This document shows positions 7,782 to 16,743 of a stretch of 64,000 nucleotides of DNA, one piece after another. The stretch comes from Nostoc indistinguendum CM1-VF10. Lineage in GTDB: Bacteria; Cyanobacteriota; Cyanobacteriia; Cyanobacteriales; Nostocaceae. The notes beneath the pieces are model-generated. The model saw only the letters and a list, made by a program, of their open reading frames with translations, did no database searches and had not been told where the DNA came from. Position 1 is the first letter of the stretch; the number at the start of each line of letters is the position of its first letter. The translations under genes and the position numbers were made by a program. The DNA lies in contig JAHHHS010000015.1 in assembly GCA_019359215.1 (NCBI GenBank), forward strand, positions 1 through 64,000. Direction: 5' to 3'.

Positions 7782-9947
7782 CTAACAATTTAACTCCCCA
7801 AACTTAGGACTCCACCACCCTTTTTGCGTACTAAAATAAGCCACATCTTTATGTTTGGTGTCCTTACGGGATTGTGAATTAGAACATCGCAACATTTTCT
7901 TACTCTGCCCCTCTTTGATATAACTGTACTCCTCTAAAGGTTTCTTACATACCGGGCAGGGATATGCCGTCATTTTGACAGGAGGCTTTTGTTGATTTTC
8001 AGCTTGGACTGCTTTAGTTTGTGGTGGCTGCCAAGTTTTGTTAAAGTCGCTCCAAAACAGCACGATATTTTCACAGCCTTTTGTACATTTGAGGAAATAT
8101 TTCTTTTTAACTTTACTACTCGGAATTTTTGCGAGAAAATTTTTGCATTCAGGGCATCGCGTTTTGGAAGTTTCATATTTGCGCTCAGTTATCACATTAG
8201 CTTTACCTGTTAGGGAACTCGCAACTACAGTTTTAGCTTTGGAAAGCGCTGGTACAAAGTAATTTTGATTCCAACTAGTTAAATAATGCTGCCAAGAGTT
8301 TTTTCCTTCAGAAATTGCATCAAGGGCATCTTCCATTTTCGCTGTGAATTCCGCCTTTAGTAAATCAGGCAGTGCTTTGAGCAAAAACGCATCAACTTCT
8401 AACCCTAACGCTGTCGGTTGCAGATGGTCTTTTTTCAATTCGACATAATTTCGTTTTTTTAAGGTAGCAACAGTAGGAGCGTATGTACTTGGGCGACCAA
8501 TTCCTTTACGTTCCATGAGTTGCACTAATTTTGGTTCGCTATAACGGGGTGGTGGCTGCGTCTGCTTCTGCTCATGTCCAGCATTCTCCAGTTTCAATGC
8601 TTGTCCCTGTTGTAATGAAGGTAAAACACTATCCTTGCTGAGATTATTCCAGTACCGGGCATAACCGTAAAATTCAATTACTTGCCCTCTGGCTGACCAC
8701 AGTAGAGAACCAGACTGAGTAATCATCAAAGTTTTACGCAATTGGGCAACCCGACACTGAGAAGCAATTGAGCGTTTCCAGATCATCACATACAGATTAA
8801 ACTCATCATCAGGAAGTTCTAAACGCAACTGAACTGAGGGACGAAATACATCAGTTGGACGAATCGCTTCATGCGCTTCTTGAGCCGATTTGCTACTGCG
8901 ATGCTTGGCGACTTGCTGCGGTACATTCTGCGGGTCATTTTGCTCTAACCATTTGCGGGCGCTGGCACAAAATTCTGGACTCAGCATTACTGAGTCTGTT
9001 CGCATATATGTAATCAGACCTGCCTCATAGAGCTTTTGGGCAACAACCATAGTTTTGTCGGGAGCAAATCTCAGCTTTGAACCGGCTGCTTGCTGAAGGC
9101 TGGAAGTTGTAAATGGTGGGGGTGGCTGGCGGTTAACGATTTTCCCTTCAAAATGAATCACCTGATGAGGATGTCGCTGTGCTTCTTCAACTAAACGTGT
9201 TGCCTCTGCTTCCGAAAGAACACGCTTAGACTCCGGTATTTCTGGACTATTACCTACTTTCGCGTCATCATGAGTTTCAGTTTCTTGGTCTGCTGCATCT
9301 TTTGCAGAATCGACCGTCCCTTTATAAAAAGCCCGAAATCCTTCAGCATAATCTACCCAGACACTCCAGTAATCTTGGGGGACAAAAGCCAGAATTTCGT
9401 TTTCTCGCTGACAAATCAGGTGCAACGTCGCGCTTTGGACTCTGCCAACACTCTTAGCGCCGTTATTCAATGCCCAAACTAAAGGGCTACCTTTGTAACC
9501 TACAAGCTTATCTAAGCAATCTCGGCACAACCCAGCACCGATTAAATTTTGGTCTAGCTTTCTAGGATTAGCGATCGCACTCTGCACCGCAGATGCTGTA
9601 ATCTCAGTGTAAATTACTCGTTTCGGTTCCCTTAAACCCAGCGTTTCTTTGAGATGCCAAGCGATTGTCTCGCCTTCCCGGTCTGGGTCAGTTGCTAAGA
9701 CAACTTCATCAACCTGCTTCACCGCAGACTTGAGCTTCTGAATTGTTTCCTTCGCTCGTTGGTCACGCGGGACGTAATTGCACCGAACATTACTGCCGTC
9801 CATGACGAAGCCCAAGGAATCGTCCCCTTCATTGCTGAGTTCTCGGATGTGGCCACAACTGGCTAAAACTTTCCAATCCGAACCCAGAATTTGACTGAGT
9901 TTTTTGACTTTTCCGGGAGACTCTACCACAAGCAGGCGTTTGATCAT
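7782..9947 (-). CDS. topA: Type IA DNA topoisomerase
   Basis: Relaxes negatively supercoiled DNA through a transient 5'-phosphotyrosine. About 721 residues from ATG 9947, chosen because the TOPRIM domain begins IKRLLVVESPGK right after it; an upstream in-frame extension to 10016 is encoded partly by an intergenic repeat. TOPRIM acidic residues are in VVLATDPDREGETIAWHL, the catalytic Tyr in LYEAGLITYMRTDS. The C-terminus has two cysteine clusters: CPEC with CTKGC, and CPVC with a single later Cys, the second apparently incomplete. The protein is shorter than the usual cyanobacterial TopA (about 880 residues, from general knowledge) and may be a second, accessory enzyme. The short 7614-7781 gap downstream shows nothing recognisable. 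Confidence 0.88.
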   Translation of the reverse strand: MIKRLLVVESPGKVKKLSQILGSDWKVLASCGHIRELSNEGDDSLGFVMDGSNVRCNYVPRDQRAKETIQKLKSAVKQVDEVVLATDPDREGETIAWHLKETLGLREPKRVIYTEITASAVQSAIANPRKLDQNLIGAGLCRDCLDKLVGYKGSPLVWALNNGAKSVGRVQSATLHLICQRENEILAFVPQDYWSVWVDYAEGFRAFYKGTVDSAKDAADQETETHDDAKVGNSPEIPESKRVLSEAEATRLVEEAQRHPHQVIHFEGKIVNRQPPPPFTTSSLQQAAGSKLRFAPDKTMVVAQKLYEAGLITYMRTDSVMLSPEFCASARKWLEQNDPQNVPQQVAKHRSSKSAQEAHEAIRPTDVFRPSVQLRLELPDDEFNLYVMIWKRSIASQCRVAQLRKTLMITQSGSLLWSARGQVIEFYGYARYWNNLSKDSVLPSLQQGQALKLENAGHEQKQTQPPPRYSEPKLVQLMERKGIGRPSTYAPTVATLKKRNYVELKKDHLQPTALGLEVDAFLLKALPDLLKAEFTAKMEDALDAISEGKNSWQHYLTSWNQNYFVPALSKAKTVVASSLTGKANVITERKYETSKTRCPECKNFLAKIPSSKVKKKYFLKCTKGCENIVLFWSDFNKTWQPPQTKAVQAENQQKPPVKMTAYPCPVCKKPLEEYSYIKEGQSKKMLRCSNSQSRKDTKHKDVAYFSTQKGWWSPKFGELNC

Positions 9948-9994
9948 AGCAACTGCGTTTTCGATTTTGAGCAATAAACTGGCAATTGCAATTA

Positions 9995-10027
9995 GCGATG
10001 GCTGCGCCAACGCCAAGAGCTAACGCC
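9995..10027. repeat. Palindromic repeat upstream of topA
   Basis: GCGATGGCTGCGCCAACGCC followed by AAGAGCTAACGCC, the same family as the repeat inside ftsH. The gap 9948-10330 otherwise shows no supported gene; it must hold the divergent promoters of topA and rloA. Confidence 0.5.
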
Positions 10028-10330
10028 TATTCTCGTGATATGGATTTTCTAGAATACTGTACCAAAAAGCTTTGCAAATTGCTGAACTCTGAAGTAATTT
10101 TCTTGTACTTAAACCTTTGCTTCACTTCTAAGTGTCTAGCGTCAGCTTTTGCAACAAAACTGCTATCGTCCGGTGCAAGCGTTTATTATGCTGCATACAT
10201 TAATAACAGTACATCTGTAAACGGTAAAAATCATCTTATACTCTAGCATCTTTAACCAATTATTGCTACTCTTAAAGCAGTAAATTACTACTTATTCACA
10301 ATTTTCTGTCTGAAGCCTAAACTTCATCCT

Positions 10331-11617
10331 ATGCTTATTGAATTTAGCGTCGGTAACTACAGATCGTTTAAAGAGCAAGTCACCTTTAGTATGGTGGCAG
10401 CAAACCTTGTCGCAAAAGACAAAAAACTCGACGAAAACAACGTTTTTGAAGTAGATGATGATTTAAAACTACTTAAAAGCGCCGCAATATACGGTGCAAA
10501 TGCTAGTGGTAAAAGTAATTTGGCTACAGCTTTAGGTTTCATGAGATGGTTCATGATTAATTCTTCTAAAGAGACTCAAAGTACGGAAAAAATAGGTGTT
10601 GAGCGATTTAAACTCAGCACTGAAACCGAAGCTAAACCATCTTTTTTTGAAATTATATTTTTAATGAGTGGCAAGAGATATAGATATGGATTCGAGGCAA
10701 CTATTGAGAAAGTTGTTTCTGAATGGTTATTCTATGTCCCTAAATCAAAAGAAACTAAACTTTTTGAGCGCAAACTGGACAAAATTAGTGTTTCTAAAAC
10801 ATATAAAGCTGATGATATTCAGCAAAAAACAAGACATAACGCCCTTTTCTTGTCTGTATCTGCTCAATTTAATGTCCAGATTGCAGAGAAAATCTTGGAT
10901 TGGCTAACAAACAGAGTTCAACTTATCTCTGATTTAGATGATCGAGGCTATCGAGGATATACAGTTAATTGTTTAATGAATAATGAAAATAAAAATGAAA
11001 TTATTCAGTTGCTCAACAAACTAGATTTAGGATTTGGTGATATTAAAGTAGAAGAAATTGAGGTTACTGTTGATTATTGGTCTAGTGAAGTACCAGATGA
11101 AATCAAATCAATAATATTAAAAAATGGTGCAAGAAAAGTAACAACAGTTCAAACCATGCACCAAAAATTTGATAAAAAAGGAAATCCTGTATCTACAGAG
11201 ATTTTTAACTTATATGTTCAAGAATCTGAAGGTACTCAAAAAGTCTTTGCTTTGGCAGGGCCTCTTGTTGATACACTAAAAAACGGTAGAGTCCTAATTA
11301 TTGATGAATTGGATGCTAGAATTCATCCTTTGATCAGCCATGCAATTGTGGAATTATTTAATTCCAATGAAACGAATCCAAATAATGCTCAGTTAATATT
11401 TATGACTCACGATACCAATTTGCTTAACAATAAACTTTTTCGCAGAGATCAGATTTGGTTTACTGAAAAGAATAGATATGGTGCAACAGATTTATACTCT
11501 TTAGCAGAATACAACATACCTGACGATGCGCCATTTGAGAGTGATTATATTCAAGGTAGATATGGCGCAATTCCATATATTGGAAATTTGAATCATCTAA
11601 TCGACTCTCATGCCTAG
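10331..11617 (+). CDS. RloA-like AAA/ABC-type ATPase of a two-gene defence module
   Basis: A 428-residue ATPase of the AAA_15/RloA type. The N-terminus FSVGNYRSFKEQVTFSM is typical of OLD/RloA-like proteins. Walker A is GANASGKSN (55-63), Walker B LIIDELDARIHP near 320-331 and the switch His is in FMTHDTNLL near 357. The gene overlaps the next one (RloB) by 8 bp, so the two are translationally coupled. Known context: RloA-RloB pairs are associated with restriction loci, and the lactococcal AbiL abortive-infection system has the same pair of families. The region is visibly more AT-rich than its neighbours, consistent with acquisition. Role in this host is inferred: phage defence. Confidence 0.8.
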   Translation: MLIEFSVGNYRSFKEQVTFSMVAANLVAKDKKLDENNVFEVDDDLKLLKSAAIYGANASGKSNLATALGFMRWFMINSSKETQSTEKIGVERFKLSTETEAKPSFFEIIFLMSGKRYRYGFEATIEKVVSEWLFYVPKSKETKLFERKLDKISVSKTYKADDIQQKTRHNALFLSVSAQFNVQIAEKILDWLTNRVQLISDLDDRGYRGYTVNCLMNNENKNEIIQLLNKLDLGFGDIKVEEIEVTVDYWSSEVPDEIKSIILKNGARKVTTVQTMHQKFDKKGNPVSTEIFNLYVQESEGTQKVFALAGPLVDTLKNGRVLIIDELDARIHPLISHAIVELFNSNETNPNNAQLIFMTHDTNLLNNKLFRRDQIWFTEKNRYGATDLYSLAEYNIPDDAPFESDYIQGRYGAIPYIGNLNHLIDSHA

Positions 11618-12215
11618 AACAAAAGCAAACTCTCGTGGATATTCACCGAGAAAAGTTAATACTAGGGAAGTCAAGCAGAGATTCTTAATTGTATGTGAAG
11701 GAGCGAAAACTGAACCTAACTACTTTAGGAGTTTTCGTGTTCCTAAGAATGTAGTTGAAATAAACGTGCAGGGTTTAGGAGAGAATCCGAGCAAACTAGT
11801 TCAAAGCGCCAAAGAACTGAATAAGCAAGAAGAGTATGATCAGGTTTGGTGTGTTTTTGATCGTGATTCTTGGACTATAGAAGATTTTAATAACGCTATT
11901 AAAAATGCTGAAGATCAAAGGTTTAAAGTAGCTTATTCCAATGAAGCGTTTGAATTATGGTATATCCTGCATTTTGAATTTCTCAATACTGGTATTCCTC
12001 GAAGTGATTATCTGAGGAAGCTAACTTCTTTATTCGGTCGGACATATCAGAAAAATAGCGAAACGATTTATGATGAGCTATTTGAGAAGCAAGCTATTGC
12101 TATTAAAAATGCTGAAAATCTTCTGAAACAATATGCTCCCCACATTCCAGCCAAAGATAATCCATCAACAACGGTACATTTATTAGTCAAGGAACTCAAC
12201 AAGTTTATTCTGTAA
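11610..12215 (+). CDS. RloB-family protein, partner of RloA
   Basis: A 201-residue RloB-family protein (AbiLii-like). Diagnostic segments are RFLIVCEGAKTEPNYF (24-39), WCVFDRDSW (about 80-88) and SNEAFELWYILHFE (about 110-123). The conserved acidic residues in CEGAKTE and FDRD resemble a TOPRIM-type metal centre, suggesting nuclease activity set off or controlled by the RloA ATPase; this is inference from family organisation. It starts ATG 11610 inside the end of rloA (8-bp overlap). No further gene follows on this strand before the convergent ftsH, so the module appears to be just these two genes. Confidence 0.82.
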   Translation: MPRTKANSRGYSPRKVNTREVKQRFLIVCEGAKTEPNYFRSFRVPKNVVEINVQGLGENPSKLVQSAKELNKQEEYDQVWCVFDRDSWTIEDFNNAIKNAEDQRFKVAYSNEAFELWYILHFEFLNTGIPRSDYLRKLTSLFGRTYQKNSETIYDELFEKQAIAIKNAENLLKQYAPHIPAKDNPSTTVHLLVKELNKFIL

Positions 12216-12363
12216 AGAGACTCTGAGTAGCTAGACAATTTTACGCCCACTGAGAACCGGAAGGGCAGATGCCATAATTACGCTGTAACCTTTACTTGAT
12301 GATTCTTCACAGTGAAGTCATTAGTGCAATGATTAATGACTAATGACCAATTATTTCGATTTT

Positions 12364-12384
12364 CCCACGGCTTCAAGCCGTGGG
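12364..12384. repeat. Strong short hairpin, possible IS200/IS605 end remnant
   Basis: CCCACGGCTT and AAGCCGTGGG form a compact hairpin followed by ATGAGTT. Subterminal hairpins of this kind occur at the ends of IS200/IS605 elements, but no tnpA or tnpB remnant is near. It lies between rloB and the 3' end of ftsH and is not followed by a T tract in the ftsH direction. Confidence 0.4.
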
Positions 12385-12474
12385 ATGAGTTAATTAACAA
12401 GACTTGGGGTAAAATCCTCTTGTTAAATGTAGGCAAACTTCCGCCACAGTGTACTAGGGAGTGTCAACTATTTC

Positions 12475-14385
12475 CTAATGAGGTACAGCTACTTGTGCAT
12501 CGGCTACCTGGGTATTGTCAGCAACAATTTTGCGGAATAAATCGCCTTCAATTGTTTCCTGTTCTATTAACAAATCTACTAAACGCTCCAAAACTATGCG
12601 GTTTTCTTGCAACAGTTCTATTGCTCTAATGTAGGACTTGTTAACAATTTCGCGCACCTGTGAATCAATTTTGGCGGCAATTTCCTCAGAATATTCTGAT
12701 TTATTCATCCAGTCACGTCCCAAAAATACCTCTCCACTCTGATTTTCTAGTGACAATGGGCCTAATTCTGACATCCCGAAGCGTGTCACCATTTGCCGCG
12801 CCATTCCTGTAACTTGTTGTAGGTCATTGCCTGCACCTGTGGTCACTTCTGGCTTACCAAAAACAATTTCCTCGGCGGCGCGACCACCCAAAGTAGCAGT
12901 AATCCTGGCTTTGAGTTGGGAACGGGAAATTAACCCCTGTTCTTCATTGGGAGTAAACCAAGTTAATCCCAGTGCTTGTCCCCGTGGGATGAGCGTAACT
13001 TTTTGCACAGGGTCATGCCCTTCGAGGAATGTGCCAACTAAAGCATGTCCAACTTCATGATAGGCAATCAACCGCTTGCTCTTGCTGTCTACTAAGGCGG
13101 TTCCTTCCATACCTGCAACGACTCTATCGACAGCAGCATCAATTTCTAAAAGGGTGACAGCTTCTTTGCGCCTCCTAGCTGTGAGAATAGCAGCTTCGTT
13201 GAGTAAGTTGGCTAAGTCTGCGCCAGTAAAACCAGGAGTGCGACGAGCGATCGCTTCTAATGATACGCTAGGATCAATTTTCTTATTCCGCGCGTGGACT
13301 TTCAAAATTTCCAGTCGCCCTTTGAGATCCGGTGCATCCACCATCACTTGTCTGTCAAAGCGTCCTGGTCTGAGCAGCGCTGCATCTAGAACATCTGGGC
13401 GGTTAGTGGCAGCAATAATAATTATGCCTGTGTTACCTTCAAAACCATCCATTTCGGTGAGCAGTTGATTGAGGGTTTGTTCGCGCTCGTCGTTACCGCC
13501 ACCGATACCAGCACCCCGTTGTCTACCTACTGCGTCAATTTCATCGATAAATATTAGACAAGGCGCATTCTCTTTGGCTTTCTTGAAGAGGTCGCGCACG
13601 CGAGATGCACCTACACCAACAAACATTTCCACGAATTCTGAACCGGAAATACTGAAGAATGGTACACCTGCTTCACCTGCGATCGCTTTTGCTAGTAAAG
13701 TTTTACCAGTACCAGGAGGGCCAATTAACAGGACGCCTTTGGGAATACGTGCGCCTACAGCAGTAAATCTTTCTGGCTGTTTCAGGAAAGTAACAACTTC
13801 TTCGAGGTCTTCTTTAGCTTCTTCAACCCCGGCTACATCTTCAAATTTCACTCCAGTTTTTGCCTCCATTTGGAAGCGAGCTTTGGATTTGCCAAAATTC
13901 ATCGCTTGGCTAGAAGCATTAGTAGAACGCCGGAGGAACAATAGCATTAAAGCCACTAATGGCAAAATCCACATGAGATTGATCAACAGCCCAACAGCAG
14001 CTCGACTGTTAGCAGAAGAAACTTCACCAAAATCAACATTCCTCTCTTTGAGAATGTCAATTAACTCTGCATTTTGTGCCAAAAGTCTTACCTGTTGAGG
14101 TGGTGTATTATCTTTTTGCCCCTTGAGATAAACCTTTGCTAGCTGTTCGGTTTCGTCAAGCTCTACTCTTTCAACTTCTCCCGCCTTCACTTTCTTGATT
14201 AACTGACCATAGTTTATAGAGTTGCTCTCTGCCTTTTGTGCCAAGACGGGAGTACTCCCGAAAATTCCTGGTAACATAATCAAACTAGCTGCGATGCCTA
14301 CGGCGGGCTGCGCCAACGCACTAACCCAAGCAACGCGCTTTGATGACTGCCTTTTTATCAATGCTTTTTTTCCCAAATTTGTCAT
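12475..14385 (-). CDS. ftsH: ATP-dependent membrane zinc protease FtsH
   Basis: Membrane-anchored AAA+ metalloprotease that extracts and degrades membrane proteins, in cyanobacteria including damaged photosystem subunits. 636 residues: an N-terminal hydrophobic segment (about 19-47), an extracytoplasmic region, a second transmembrane segment ([19 protein letters not shown], about 130-150), then the AAA domain with GPPGTGKT near 220, [11 protein letters not shown] and the second region of homology ([20 protein letters not shown]). The zinc site HEVGH is near 442-446. It starts with ATG 14385. Residues 23-32 ([10 protein letters not shown]) are encoded by a palindromic repeat. Which of the several cyanobacterial FtsH paralogues this is cannot be settled here. 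Confidence 0.96.
   Translation of the reverse strand: MTNLGKKALIKRQSSKRVAWVSALAQPAVGIAASLIMLPGIFGSTPVLAQKAESNSINYGQLIKKVKAGEVERVELDETEQLAKVYLKGQKDNTPPQQVRLLAQNAELIDILKERNVDFGEVSSANSRAAVGLLINLMWILPLVALMLLFLRRSTNASSQAMNFGKSKARFQMEAKTGVKFEDVAGVEEAKEDLEEVVTFLKQPERFTAVGARIPKGVLLIGPPGTGKTLLAKAIAGEAGVPFFSISGSEFVEMFVGVGASRVRDLFKKAKENAPCLIFIDEIDAVGRQRGAGIGGGNDEREQTLNQLLTEMDGFEGNTGIIIIAATNRPDVLDAALLRPGRFDRQVMVDAPDLKGRLEILKVHARNKKIDPSVSLEAIARRTPGFTGADLANLLNEAAILTARRRKEAVTLLEIDAAVDRVVAGMEGTALVDSKSKRLIAYHEVGHALVGTFLEGHDPVQKVTLIPRGQALGLTWFTPNEEQGLISRSQLKARITATLGGRAAEEIVFGKPEVTTGAGNDLQQVTGMARQMVTRFGMSELGPLSLENQSGEVFLGRDWMNKSEYSEEIAAKIDSQVREIVNKSYIRAIELLQENRIVLERLVDLLIEQETIEGDLFRKIVADNTQVADAQVAVPH
14291..14319. 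repeat. Palindromic repeat lying inside ftsH coding sequence
   Basis: GCGATGCCTACGGCGGGCTG followed by CGCCAACGC. This is the dispersed intergenic repeat type also seen at 9995-10027, here in frame in the N-terminal hydrophobic region of FtsH (residues 23-32). Confidence 0.65.
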
Positions 14386-14816
14386 AATAATTACCCTTTG
14401 TCTGCTGGCACAAGTTGAGCTATGGTTTTATGCCTATTCTTCTATCAAAAATTGTAATAACTGGAAATTACACTTTTCTTATCTAGTCTAACTTCCACAC
14501 AAAACCATTCCCAAGTTTCTTCCGGTTAGGCAGGAGGACGTTTGCCAAGACGCAGAAGGCAGGAGGTTGCTCTTTCAGTATAGTGTGGGCAAGTTTTGGA
14601 GACGCTACGCGAAAAAACCTACACTGATTGCTCTCAACCGACTCAGAGATTTTGAGTGGGGTTTAAAGCGCAAGCTCTACCAGAAATTACCTCAGCTCTT
14701 GCTAAATATTAATTTGACACATTCCGACACAAATCGCTAATATCAACATAGTCATAACGATTCCGCTTTTTAAGAAATCTGATGATAGTAGCGAGTTAAT
14801 AGTTTGTAGGTTAATT
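14386..14816. other. Gene-free stretch between divergent ftsH and the flavin reductase gene
   Basis: No supported ORF. It contains a short G/A-rich stretch near 14530-14570 and an imperfect palindromic GGAGACGCTACGCG sequence near 14600. The promoters of both flanking genes must lie here, but no specific element could be identified. Confidence 0.6.
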
Positions 14817-15362
14817 ATGGTGAGAATTATTGGTATTGGCGGTAGTTTAAGACCCAACTCTTATACTCAGCTTGCTTTACAAATAGCAGTACAAAGGGTA
14901 GAAGCTCTTGGTGCAGAGGTGGAAATTCTGGATTTACGGCAGTTGCAACTACCATTTTGCACTGGCGCAAAGGAATATCCAGAGTACCCAGATGTTCAGC
15001 GCTTGCAAGATACTGTCAGTCGTGTCGATGGATTAATTTTAGCGACACCTGAATATCATGGTGGAGTTAGTGGTGTCTTGAAAAATGCTCTAGATTTGAT
15101 GAGCTTTGATCAACTGTCTGATAAAGTGACAGGATTGATTAGCGTCTTGGGTGGCCAGTCTAATAGCAACGCCCTAAATGACCTCCGGCTGATTATCCGT
15201 TGGGTACATGGTTGGGTGATTCCCGAACAAATTGCGATCGGGCAAGCTTGGGGTGCGTTCAGCCCTGAAGGCAAGCTAGTAGATGAAAAACTCTCCCAAA
15301 GATTTGATCAATTTGCTCAGAGTTTAGTTGATAATACTCGCAAGTTGCGGGGCATAAATTAG
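14817..15362 (+). CDS. NAD(P)H-dependent FMN reductase (flavodoxin-fold)
   Basis: A 181-residue flavoprotein of the NADPH-dependent FMN reductase/ChrR/SsuE family. The FMN phosphate loop is GIGGSLRPNSYTQLAL (residues 6-21), and the isoalloxazine-contacting segment is TPEYHGGVSGVLKNALDLMS (about 79-98). Members reduce FMN or quinones with NAD(P)H; the precise electron acceptor cannot be deduced. It starts ATG 14817. It stands alone, converging on the ribbon-helix-helix gene, with two hairpins between them. Confidence 0.88.
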   Translation: MVRIIGIGGSLRPNSYTQLALQIAVQRVEALGAEVEILDLRQLQLPFCTGAKEYPEYPDVQRLQDTVSRVDGLILATPEYHGGVSGVLKNALDLMSFDQLSDKVTGLISVLGGQSNSNALNDLRLIIRWVHGWVIPEQIAIGQAWGAFSPEGKLVDEKLSQRFDQFAQSLVDNTRKLRGIN

Positions 15363-15386
15363 TTGCTAGGATAGGCAAGTTCGTAG

Positions 15387-15411
15387 TAAGGAGTAAAGCT
15401 CCTTATTTTCT
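15387..15411 (+). terminator. Hairpin terminator after the flavin reductase gene
   Basis: TAAGGAG pairs with CTCCTTA around a five-base loop, and the 3' arm runs into TTTTC. It starts about 25 bp after the stop codon. Confidence 0.55.
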
Positions 15412-15425
15412 AAAAGGTTGTTTGG

Positions 15426-15452
15426 AACTGGACTTTAGTCTAAAGTCCAGTT
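15426..15452. terminator. Strong hairpin between convergent genes
   Basis: AACTGGACTTTA and TAAAGTCCAGTT form a perfect 12-bp stem with a three-base loop, with T-rich DNA following. It lies between convergent genes and could end transcription from either side. Confidence 0.5.
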
Positions 15453-15483
15453 ATATATTGTAATTTCTTTTCTTTTAAGTTTT

Positions 15484-15636
15484 TTACTCTTCATCTTCAA
15501 TGGGAAGAGAGCGAATTAATTCCCGAATTACATCGGTTGCAGGTCTGCCAGTCATTGAACAGTATTTTTCTAGCTTCTCTGCTTCACTTGATGTGAGATT
15601 GATTGTAAGTCGTTTAACAGCCCATTTTTTATTCAT
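15484..15636 (-). CDS. Small ribbon-helix-helix (CopG-like) protein
   Basis: About 50 residues from ATG 15636, reading MNKKWAVKRLTINLTSSEAE, then KLEKYCSMTGRPATDVIREL. The pattern of a basic beta-strand (KRLTINL), then two helices with the turn SMTGRPATDVI, matches ribbon-helix-helix DNA-binding proteins, which act as dimers and often autoregulate. An upstream in-frame extension to 15684 exists but lacks family character. No toxin gene is adjacent, so it may be an orphan antitoxin or a small regulator. The DNA from 15637 to 15998 on its upstream side shows no supported gene and is AT-rich. Confidence 0.65.
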   Translation of the reverse strand: MNKKWAVKRLTINLTSSEAEKLEKYCSMTGRPATDVIRELIRSLPIEDEE

Positions 15637-15998
15637 AATATTAGATAAGTTCGGTTTTTCAACTATTTTTCTAATATCAATCACTTAATCTGTTAATTCA
15701 TGGGTATTACCAATGACTTTTAATTCAAGAGATGATGAAGGAAATGAATACGTTTTCAAAAAAAATAGTAAAAATGTAAAGTCTATTTGAGAGTATAAAG
15801 TTTTAGCCCTTTAAAGGTAGTAATTATCCAGCCAGCATCAAGAAAGTATAAAATTATTTGATGCCAAGTAAGTGCTTTACTCAAATAAGTTTCCCAATTT
15901 ATTAAAAAAGTGTTGTCAGCACTTGTAAAGGGCATCAGCAGCCAGTCGCTACAGCACCAGATTGGAGATATTAGGGTGACTGAGAACGAATAGTTGCC

Positions 15999-16662
15999 TT
16001 GGACAAGGATGAATTTATAATCTGGCTATTTTATCCCTGGACATTTATTCTTGTTCTGCTAACTGTTACTCGCCATGTTAGACGAGGAAGACCATCAAAA
16101 AAGTCTCCGACTGAAAAAAAAGTGAGAAGGATATCTCTTCAACTTCATATCCAACAAATTGATAATGCGATTAAGGAAGCAGAAACTTTAATGGGGTGGC
16201 GATTATACGTCACCAATGCACCGATCACTAAACTTTCCCTACCACAAGCTGTGAGCTATTACCGGGATGAATGGCTTTTAGAAAGAGGTTTTCATCGCTT
16301 TAAAAGGGGTTCTCTACCTGCTGTGCCTATTTACTTCCACCAATCTTGACCGAATAGCTGGCTTAATGTTTTTCTTGAACATCGCTTTACGGGTATTTAC
16401 CCTGATGGAGTTTGTTGTTCGGCAGGCTCGCAAGCATTCTCAACAATCTTTGGCTGGTCTTTATGATGGTAATCCAAAGCGAAAAACCGCTCGCCCGTCT
16501 GCCGAGCAAATGCTTCAGGCTTTTTGTGGGCTAACTCTCTACTTTCTCCCAGACTCTACTATTTTCATCACACCGATTAACGACCTTCAAAAACAGATTC
16601 TTTTATTAATGAAAATGCCTGAGTCCCTTTATCAGCTAAATTCCAAGCTGTGCAAGACATAA
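15999..16662 (+). pseudogene. Relic of an IS1634/IS4-type transposase (C-terminal part, frameshifted)
   Basis: From 15999 the frame reads RHVRRGRPSKKSPTEKKVRR, MGWRLYVTNAP, LSLPQAVSYYRDEWLLERGF and HRFKRGSLPAVPIYFHQS, then stops at 16349. The next frame picks up DRIAGLMFFLNIALRVFTL, EFVVRQARKHSQQSLAGLYD and GNPKRKTARPSAEQMLQAF to 16662. This is the order of the C-terminal half of IS1634-type DDE transposases, with the DEWLLERGF segment holding the catalytic Glu. A one-base frameshift near 16345 breaks it and the N-terminal half is missing or unrecognisable. It is immediately upstream of the deleted exporter genes and may be linked to that rearrangement. Confidence 0.75.
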
Positions 16663-16743
16663 TTACTTCTCACTCCTCCAAAATGAGGGAACCTACAGTG
16701 ATGAAGTTTTGTTACATAGATAAATAATAACTAAAAGCAAATC

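Noticed and set aside
9986..10246. 86-codon plus-strand ORF upstream of rloA
   Set aside because: It starts inside the topA upstream region and includes a dispersed palindromic repeat; the composition is not protein-like and there is no ribosome site.
13469..14098. 209-codon ORF opposite ftsH
   Set aside because: It is a long open frame caused by codon use of the highly conserved ftsH on the other strand.
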